The position numbers and the translations under genes were made by a program. Below, one piece after another: positions 1 to 6,250 of a stretch of DNA of 6,250 bases. Under the pieces are notes generated by a model. It did no database searches. It had not been told where the DNA came from and worked only from the letters and a program-made list of their open reading frames with translations. How positions within the stretch are numbered: the first letter of the stretch is position 1; the number at the start of each line of letters is the position of its first letter. Source of the stretch: Pseudomonadota bacterium (lineage in GTDB: Bacteria; Pseudomonadota; Alphaproteobacteria; Acetobacterales; Acetobacteraceae); assembly GCA_021779655.1 (NCBI GenBank), contig JAJYAF010000134.1:1-6250 (forward strand), read 5' to 3'.

Positions 1-2133
<2,133 letters not shown>

Positions 2134-2142
2134 GAGCGTGAT

Positions 2143-3657
2143 TCACTCACTGAGCAATCCCTCCAGCACGTGGCGCTGGACCTTGCCGCTGGTGGACCGG
2201 GGAAAGGCTTCGAAGCTGAGAAAGCGGATCTCGCGCGGGCGCTTGTAGCCGGCAAGCTGCGCCCGGCAGAGGATCAGCAGTTCCTCCGCCGAGAAGCCCG
2301 TCCCGGCGACGAAGGCAACAGGCGCCTCCCCCCATCTGGGGTCCGGCGCGCGCACCACGGCGGCCTCGGCCACGCCGGGATGGCTGAGCAGCACACGCTC
2401 GATCTCGGCGGGATAGACGTTCTCGCCCCCGGTTTTGATCATGTATTTGATGCGGTCCACGAAATCGATCCGGCCATCCGGAAGACGGCGGAACACGTCA
2501 CCCATGTGGAACATGCCGCCCCGGAAATCGCGCGCGTTGGTGGCTTCCGCGTTCCAGTAGCCGGAGAACAGGGTGGGACCGCGAATCGCAAGTTCGCCCG
2601 GTTCGCCGTCCGGCACGTCGCGGCCCTCCGGGTCCACCAGCCTGACCTCGCAGAAGGCGGAGACGCGCTTGGCGAGATCGCGCGGCGCGATTCCGATTTC
2701 GAGGAAGGCGGCGCTGGCAGGCGGCAGGCCGGTCTCGGTGGAGCCAAAGGAATTCATATAAGGCACATGCAGCAGCCGGGTGATCTCGGCGATCTGATGG
2801 CGGGGAACGAGATCGGCCATCGCCCCGCATGCCTTGATGCCAAGGATGGGGGTTGGGTTGGCCCGCCGCTCGGCGATGAAGGCCTCAATGGTTCCCGGCA
2901 TCAACACCAGCCAGCCGATTTCATGGCGGGAGAGGGCGGCGTTGATCGCCGCGGCGTTGAAGCCGTCGATGACCACCACCGTGCCGCCGCGCAGCAGCGT
3001 GGCCAGCATGTGATCGGCCGAGGCCATATGGAACATGGGCGCCCAGGCCACGAACCCATCCTCCGGACGCAAGGATAATTCCGCCGCGAATGACATCGCG
3101 CGCGCGATGTGGGCGCGGTGGCTGATCAGAGCCCCCTTGGGCAGGCCGGTGGTGCCGGAGGTATAGAGGATGTTGAGCCCGGCCTCCTGGCCTGCGAGAG
3201 AATTTCCCACACGCTCATCCGGCTGCGCGGCGGCAAGCAGCGCGTCCCATTCCGCGCCGGTTTCAATGACCGGCAATGCGGATACGGCGGCGAAGGCCTC
3301 GCGCAACGAGGGCTGCACCACCGCGAGGACCGGCTCCACGAGTTCAATGCAATGGTGCAGTTCCACAGGGGCGAGCCGCCAGTTGAGACAGGCGACAATG
3401 GCGCCAATGGCGGCGGCGGCGAGTTGCAGTTCGATGTATTCCGGGCAGTTATGGGCAAGAATGGCGATCCGCGCCCCTTTCTCGACGCCGTGTGCCAGCA
3501 GTGCCGCCGCGGCGCGCTCCACCCGCTCATACAAAGCGGGATAGGAGAGGCTCATCCCGCCCCATTCCAGCGCCGGGCGCGCGGGCCTGCCCTGAACGCA
3601 GGTTTTGAACAGCCCGAAGACGTCCGCCTGACCCGCCCTTAGAATTTCCGCCTGCAT
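2143..3657 (-). CDS. AMP-forming acyl-CoA synthetase/ligase, substrate unknown
   Basis: A 504-residue member of the ANL (adenylate-forming) superfamily, cytoplasmic, predicted to activate a carboxylic acid with ATP to an acyl-AMP and transfer it to CoA. Core motifs are all visible: the phosphate-binding loop YTSGTTGLPKG (165-175), the acyl pocket/ATP motif NSFGSTETG (302-310), the MFHMGD segment with aspartate 387 that binds the ribose, the hinge block DRIKYMIKTGGENVYPAEIE (401-420), and the C-terminal catalytic lysine 492 in RSTSGKVQR. Overall it resembles the fatty-acyl/CaiC-like branch, but the acid cannot be named from sequence. The start was chosen at the ATG at 3657 because GGAG lies at 3668-3671, 10 bases upstream, and the protein then begins like its family. 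The frame stays open upstream to 4230, but that part is antisense-like, low-complexity sequence overlapping the thioesterase. It lies 65 bases downstream of the thioesterase gene, so an operon is likely. Confidence 0.92.
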   Translation of the reverse strand: MQAEILRAGQADVFGLFKTCVQGRPARPALEWGGMSLSYPALYERVERAAAALLAHGVEKGARIAILAHNCPEYIELQLAAAAIGAIVACLNWRLAPVELHHCIELVEPVLAVVQPSLREAFAAVSALPVIETGAEWDALLAAAQPDERVGNSLAGQEAGLNILYTSGTTGLPKGALISHRAHIARAMSFAAELSLRPEDGFVAWAPMFHMASADHMLATLLRGGTVVVIDGFNAAAINAALSRHEIGWLVLMPGTIEAFIAERRANPTPILGIKACGAMADLVPRHQIAEITRLLHVPYMNSFGSTETGLPPASAAFLEIGIAPRDLAKRVSAFCEVRLVDPEGRDVPDGEPGELAIRGPTLFSGYWNAEATNARDFRGGMFHMGDVFRRLPDGRIDFVDRIKYMIKTGGENVYPAEIERVLLSHPGVAEAAVVRAPDPRWGEAPVAFVAGTGFSAEELLILCRAQLAGYKRPREIRFLSFEAFPRSTSGKVQRHVLEGLLSE

Positions 3658-3667
3658 TTTTCTAGTT

Positions 3668-3671
3668 CTCC
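3668..3671 (-). promoter_or_regulatory. Ribosome binding site of the acyl-CoA ligase
   Basis: On the minus strand GGAG is followed by 10 bases and then the ATG at 3657. It decides the start against the much longer open frame that runs up to 4230, because no comparable signal supports those upstream starts. Confidence 0.5.
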
Positions 3672-3722
3672 GTTTCCTGCCATCGGGTTCGGGCGCGCCG
3701 CCCCAAACGGGTGATGGCGATT

Positions 3723-4160
3723 TCAGGGAAGCGCATAGCCGACGGTCGAATGCGCGATGAGCCGGTCCTCGCGCCGCTGCCATATCCTGATCTCGGCATT
3801 GGCGAGGCGGCGGCCGAGCTTGAGCAAGCGGGCATCCACGAAAACCGGCTCGAACCGGCAGGCACGAAGGAAAGAGATGGAGAGCGCATTGGTCACCGCC
3901 ATCGCTTCCGGCCCGTTGAACGCGGCGATCGCCAGATAAGCGGCGCAATCCGCCAGGGCCATGAGGGTGGGCCCGGAGACAATATTGCCGGGGCGGGCCA
4001 TGGCGGGTGTGGGGTCCAGCCGCATTCGCAGCCGCTCCGGCGTGATGCTGACCACCTCGCCGAGATTCTGCCGCGTCTGCATCGGAAAGGCCGCATCGAG
4101 AAACGCGGTGAGTTCCGCTACATTCATACGGGGCTGGGGCGAATCCGTTTCCTGATCCAT
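3723..4160 (-). CDS. PaaI-family hotdog-fold thioesterase
   Basis: A 145-residue single hotdog domain, the usual size for PaaI-like acyl-CoA thioesterases, which hydrolyse acyl- or aryl-CoA to the free acid and CoA, typically as cytoplasmic tetramers. Seen in the sequence: the conserved stretch RPGNIVSGPTLMALADCAAY (56-75), where the Gly-rich turn leads into the long helix and aspartate 71 is at the family's catalytic acid position, followed by the strand TNALSISFLRAC (90-101) typical of the fold. Three in-frame ATGs are possible: 4211, 4160 and 4127. None has a good ribosome binding site; 4160 was chosen as a middle solution because homologous-looking sequence begins near MNVAELTAFL, whose ATG is at 4127. 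The gene is co-oriented with and 65 bases upstream of the acyl-CoA ligase, suggesting a shared pathway or editing of its products. The substrate is unknown. Confidence 0.85.
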   Translation of the reverse strand: MDQETDSPQPRMNVAELTAFLDAAFPMQTRQNLGEVVSITPERLRMRLDPTPAMARPGNIVSGPTLMALADCAAYLAIAAFNGPEAMAVTNALSISFLRACRFEPVFVDARLLKLGRRLANAEIRIWQRREDRLIAHSTVGYALP

Positions 4161-4358
4161 TTTGCAGATACCGCGAAAAGTTCCGGAATCGCTCGGCGCA
4201 TTGTCCGGCATGGCACAATGGCGTGCTCAACCGGCCGGATCAAGCCGCGATCCATCTCGCGGCGGCGCTATCGGTCCTCGGAGCACCGTTGAGATCGATC
4301 AGACCCAGCAAGACGCGGGTGGCGATGAGCCTTGTGGCGCCCGATCACCTGTTGTTCG

Positions 4359-5024
4359 TCACGCCGAGTGCCACGTGGTGAATTGTTCCACAGGCGCTCG
4401 TTCGGAGACGAGTGTGTTCTCCGGCGCCTCCGGATTGAGATAGCCGAGCGACATGCCGGAAATCAGAATATATTTCTCGTCGATGCCAAGCTCCCGGCGT
4501 ACGACATGGCTGTAATTGCACCAGGCTTGCTGGGCGCAGGTTTCCAGACCATGGAGTCGGGCGAGGATCATGACGTTCTGTATGAACATTCCCATATCGA
4601 GCCAGGACCCATGCAGAAGGACCCGCTCCATGATGAAGAACAGGCCGACCGGCGCGCCGAAAAACGCGAAATTGCGCAGCATGGCACCCTGCCGCCCCGC
4701 CATGTCGTTGCGCTCGATGCCGTACAGCGCGTAGAGATCGAACCCCACCTTGCGGCGGCGGGCGAGATACGGCTCCCACCAGGTGTCGGGCGCGTATTTA
4801 TATTCCTCGGTTACATCCCCCGCGCGGGCGGCGGCGAGCACCGATTGAGAGAGCCTGTCCCGCGCCGCGCCCGAAACAACATGGACCAGCCAAGGCTGCG
4901 TGTTCGTGCCGGAGGGAGCGCGGGCGGCCCCTTCCAGAATCGATCGGATCGCCTCTGTCGGCACCGGATCGGGCAGGAAATTGCGGATCGAGCGCCGGCC
5001 GGTCACCGCCTCGATGCCGGACAT
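4359..5024 (-). CDS. Nitroreductase-family FMN oxidoreductase (PnbA/NfnB-like)
   Basis: A 221-residue protein of normal length for the family. Nitroreductases are homodimeric FMN enzymes that use NAD(P)H to reduce nitroaromatics, quinones or enones. Visible features are the N-terminal FMN phosphate-binding GRRSIRNF (9-16), the flavin loop ARAPSGTNTQPW (34-45), the central helix WLDMGMFIQNVMILARLHGLE (141-161) with the CAQQAW segment after it, and the FMN-contacting turn ISGMSLGYLNPEAPENT (188-204). This pattern resembles the p-nitrobenzoate reductase/NfnB group, but the natural substrate cannot be read from sequence. The ATG at 5024 puts RRS at residue 10, as is usual for the family. A TTG at 5043-5045 in the same frame has GGGAG 8 bases upstream and would add seven residues; the ATG itself has no clear site. 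It is on the same strand as the thioesterase and ligase genes but about 200 bases upstream, so membership in their operon is uncertain. Confidence 0.93.
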   Translation of the reverse strand: MSGIEAVTGRRSIRNFLPDPVPTEAIRSILEGAARAPSGTNTQPWLVHVVSGAARDRLSQSVLAAARAGDVTEEYKYAPDTWWEPYLARRRKVGFDLYALYGIERNDMAGRQGAMLRNFAFFGAPVGLFFIMERVLLHGSWLDMGMFIQNVMILARLHGLETCAQQAWCNYSHVVRRELGIDEKYILISGMSLGYLNPEAPENTLVSERAPVEQFTTWHSA

Positions 5025-5053
5025 GCCGTTGAATGAATGCTTCAAGGTCAGAA

Positions 5054-5058
5054 CTCCC
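5054..5058 (-). promoter_or_regulatory. Shine-Dalgarno-like GGGAG upstream of the nitroreductase
   Basis: GGGAG on the minus strand lies 8 bases before a TTG (5043-5045) in the nitroreductase frame and 29 bases before the ATG at 5024. The spacing fits the TTG, not the ATG, so this site argues for a seven-residue longer protein. Confidence 0.35.
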
Positions 5059-5138
5059 ACGGAAAGTTTGCGATTTCCGCCCGCCGCCCTGGGGCAAAAG
5101 GCAAGTCCAGCTAGCACGGCTGAAGGAGACAGCGCCAT

Positions 5139-5168
5139 CCGCCAAAACCCGCCCGGCGGGAAAGGCGG
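5139..5168. repeat. Nested GC-rich inverted repeat (stem-loop), possible minus-strand terminator
   Basis: Two perfect 5-bp arms are nested. The outer arm is CCGCC (5139-5143) with GGCGG (5164-5168); the inner is CCCGC (5148-5152) with GCGGG (5156-5160), around a CCG loop. Runs of A (5144-5147 and 5161-5163) form a symmetric internal loop. Read on the minus strand, the inner hairpin is followed by TTTT, like a short intrinsic terminator, which would stop transcripts coming from the transferase side before they reach the nitroreductase gene. The T tract is short and the region is GC-rich, so terminator function is a weak inference; the symmetry itself is directly visible. Confidence 0.35.
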
Positions 5169-5282
5169 GGCGATTCATGGTCCAGCTTGACGCATGACCG
5201 AAGGCGCGCCGTTCCAGATTTACCTCAGCGCGCGTTCCAACTATCCTGGCAACGCGATCAGGGAGCCTCAAGTGACGTCTGC

Positions 5283-5456
5283 ATGAACGAAATCGGCGTG
5301 GAACCGCTGGGTAGTTTCGGCATGCCGCCGGTGAAACTGGCGGCGGCCGCCGCCGAGCCTGACGCCGAATGCATCGGGGTCGGCGTGGCGACGCAGGGGT
5401 CTCGGATGCGGGAGCGGCAGTGCAATGCCCGCCGGCCAAGGCCGGGGGTTCGGTAG
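5283..5456 (+). pseudogene. Probable 5' remnant of a TIM-barrel isomerase/epimerase-like gene
   Basis: From the ATG at 5283 an open frame of 57 codons runs to a TAG at 5454-5456. Its start, with LGSFGMPPVKLAAAA followed by ECIGVGV, resembles by eye the first strand and helix of xylose-isomerase-like TIM-barrel proteins (sugar phosphate isomerase/epimerase family). Those often begin with a ...FG(L/M)PPVE..xLAA..GC..I..G pattern and are about 270 residues long. After roughly residue 36 the resemblance is lost and the sequence becomes Arg-rich (RMRERQCNARRPRPGVR), as expected of a frame that is no longer coding. The end overlaps the first 32 bases of the transferase gene in another frame. No good ribosome binding site is present. 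An alternative is a chance open frame in GC-rich DNA. Confidence 0.3.
5410..5414 (+). promoter_or_regulatory. Candidate ribosome binding site of the phosphopantetheinyl transferase
   Basis: GGGAG is followed by 10 bases and the ATG at 5425. It favours this start over the in-frame GTG at 5458 and ATG at 5476, although neither can be excluded because the first 17 residues look unconserved. Confidence 0.4.
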
Positions 5457-6150
5457 CGTGAGCGCGGCGGGGCCGATGCCGGAGCCACTCGAGCCGCCGC
5501 GCCTGTTTCCCGGCCATGTCGCGCATCGCGGCATGCGGTTATGGAACGCGGAGCAGCTACCGCCGGAAATCGCGCTGCCCAAGCGCCTTGGCCATGCCCT
5601 CCGCGGCCGGCAGATCGATTATGTCAGCGGCCGGCTATGCGCGCGGGAGGCTCTGGCGGAGCTCGGCGCGGAGCATATGGATGTCGGGCTCGGCGCGGAT
5701 GGCAGCCCCATCTGGCCGGCGGGCTTTCTCGGGTCGATCACGCATTCCGGCGGCCAGGCCTTCGCGGCGGCGGCAAGTGCTGCACATGTGGCAGGTCTTG
5801 GGCTTGACATCGAGCAAGTGATGCCAGCCGGCACGGCACGGGAATTGACGCCCATGATCGCCGGAAACGACGAATATCGCAACCTGCGGCGCGCCATACC
5901 GGACGAGGCGCTGCTCACCACGATCATATTTTGTGCCAAGGAGGCGGCATTCAAATGCCTTTATCCAAGGGTGCAATTTCGATTTGATTTCGCGGATGTC
6001 GAAATCGTTACGATCGACACCGGAACGGGAGCTTTTTCCGTCGTCCCGGGAGACAAGGTAGCACGCGCTCTGCCGGGGCCGGTCAGGCTGGAAGGTAAAA
6101 TCGTTGCGCTAGAAGATGTTGTCCACGCCGGGCTGATCTGGCCGCGCTAG
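5425..6150 (+). CDS. 4'-phosphopantetheinyl transferase, EntD/Sfp-like
   Basis: A 241-residue protein of the EntD-like branch. Such enzymes move the 4'-phosphopantetheine arm of CoA to a serine of acyl, peptidyl or aryl carrier proteins, converting apo to holo form in the cytoplasm. Visible motifs are SGRLCAREAL (68-77), the CoA-binding GSPIWPAGFLGSITHSGG (93-110), the Mg-binding GLDIE with aspartate 128 and glutamate 130, and FCAKEAAFK (169-177) with glutamate 173 and lysines 172 and 177. All signature residues are present and the length is normal, so it should be active. The start at 5425 has GGGAG 10 bases upstream; GTG 5458 and ATG 5476 are alternatives. No carrier-protein or synthase gene is in the window, so its client is unknown. 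Its TAG stop is immediately followed by the apparent end of an insertion sequence, so the last residues could have been altered by the insertion. Confidence 0.93.
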   Translation: MPAGQGRGFGSVSAAGPMPEPLEPPRLFPGHVAHRGMRLWNAEQLPPEIALPKRLGHALRGRQIDYVSGRLCAREALAELGAEHMDVGLGADGSPIWPAGFLGSITHSGGQAFAAAASAAHVAGLGLDIEQVMPAGTARELTPMIAGNDEYRNLRRAIPDEALLTTIIFCAKEAAFKCLYPRVQFRFDFADVEIVTIDTGTGAFSVVPGDKVARALPGPVRLEGKIVALEDVVHAGLIWPR

Positions 6151-6250
6151 GTCGTGTGGACTCTAGGGATTCCGGCGCGGCGTGAAGCGTGATTCAAGGC
6201 TGCTTTTTGGGGGCAGTCTTGGGCGTGATGGATCGTTTGGTTTTGAGTGA
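6151..6250 (+). mobile_element. IS5-family insertion sequence, left end (partial)
   Basis: The DNA changes character right after the transferase stop. GTCGTGTGGACTCTAG at 6151 looks like a terminal inverted repeat of an IS5-family element (IS427-type group), followed by a leader of about 75 bases and the transposase start. The leader has a T5 and a G5 run unlike the coding sequence to the left. The exact boundary could shift by up to about three bases, because such elements duplicate a 2-4 base target that may include TA or CTAG of the stop codon. The right end is outside the window, so the matching inverted repeat and target duplication cannot be checked here. Confidence 0.6.
6228..6250 (+). 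CDS. IS5-family transposase, N-terminal fragment (partial)
   Basis: Seven full codons are visible, MDRLVLS, followed by GA, which fits an aspartate or glutamate next. This matches the usual beginning of IS5-family transposases (M-x-R-L-V-L-S-D-x-Q-W). These are DDE enzymes, often split in two overlapping frames in this group. A GTG directly before the ATG (6225-6227) is an alternative start. The gene runs off the window, so whether it is intact, frameshifted or truncated is unknown. Confidence 0.6.

Larger units (their letters stand above)
5046..5424. other. Divergent intergenic region between nitroreductase and phosphopantetheinyl transferase
   Basis: About 380 bases separate the two divergent genes and should hold both promoters. 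I found no convincing -35/-10 pair on either strand. A TTGACG at 5187-5192 (+) has no matching -10 box at normal distance. The stretch contains a nested GC-rich stem-loop (5139-5168) and, from 5283, a short frame that looks like the start of a decayed gene. The remaining sequence shows nothing I can name. Confidence 0.6.

Noticed and set aside
2170..3078. 302-codon open frame on the plus strand
   Set aside because: Antisense to the acyl-CoA ligase, with His/Gly/Arg-rich sequence and no family likeness.
3658..4230. Upstream extension of the acyl-CoA ligase frame, giving a 695-residue fusion-like protein
   Set aside because: The added part is Arg/Pro/Ala-rich with no domain, lies in a wrong frame over the clearly real thioesterase, and the ligase has its own ATG with GGAG at 3657.
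4215..4243. Minus-strand promoter-like pair TTGATC and CATTGT, 17 bases apart, before the thioesterase
   Set aside because: The -10 box matches the consensus at only three of six positions; too weak to report, though its position would fit the 4160 start better than 4211.
4332..5036. 234-codon open frame on the plus strand
   Set aside because: Antisense to the nitroreductase, whose FMN-binding motifs are unambiguous.
5187..5192. TTGACG as a possible -35 box for the phosphopantetheinyl transferase
   Set aside because: No acceptable -10 box occurs 16-19 bases downstream.
4798..5526. 242-codon minus-strand open frame across the intergenic region
   Set aside because: Very Arg/Pro-rich, overlaps both the nitroreductase (other frame) and the transferase start, and shows no domain.

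Overview
This window reads as ordinary chromosomal DNA from a GC-rich alphaproteobacterium. Three observations support that: the recN tail runs into ligA with a 4-base overlap (an order common in that class), GC is strongly preferred at third codon positions, and the IS5-type transposase start at the right edge is of a kind frequent in Acetobacteraceae and sphingomonads. A placement near Acetobacteraceae/Rhodospirillales is only an impression.

Layout. Bases 2-103 are the last codons of recN (DNA repair). ligA (100-2133, + strand) encodes a complete NAD-dependent DNA ligase. It meets, tail to tail and only 9 bases away, a minus-strand cluster. In transcription order that cluster is a nitroreductase-family flavoprotein (5024-4359), a PaaI-like hotdog thioesterase (4160-3723) and an AMP-forming acyl-CoA ligase (3657-2143). 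The last two are 65 bases apart and look like a functional pair: one makes a CoA thioester and the other can hydrolyse one. The nitroreductase is separated by about 200 bases and may be independent.

Right part. Bases 5025-5424 form a divergent intergenic region. It holds a nested GC-rich stem-loop (5139-5168) and a short reading frame (5283-5456) whose first ~35 residues resemble the start of a TIM-barrel sugar-phosphate isomerase/epimerase-like protein, probably a degraded remnant. On the + strand follows an EntD/Sfp-type 4'-phosphopantetheinyl transferase (5425-6150), which activates carrier proteins of fatty acid, polyketide or nonribosomal peptide synthesis. No client synthase is visible here. 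Directly after its TAG stop begins what looks like the left end of an IS5-family insertion sequence; the first codons of its transposase (6228 onward) run off the window.

I do not see a clearly novel system. The points most worth a second look are the IS junction exactly at the transferase stop codon, the probable decayed gene before the transferase, the nested stem-loop, and the thioesterase/ligase pair of unknown substrate.
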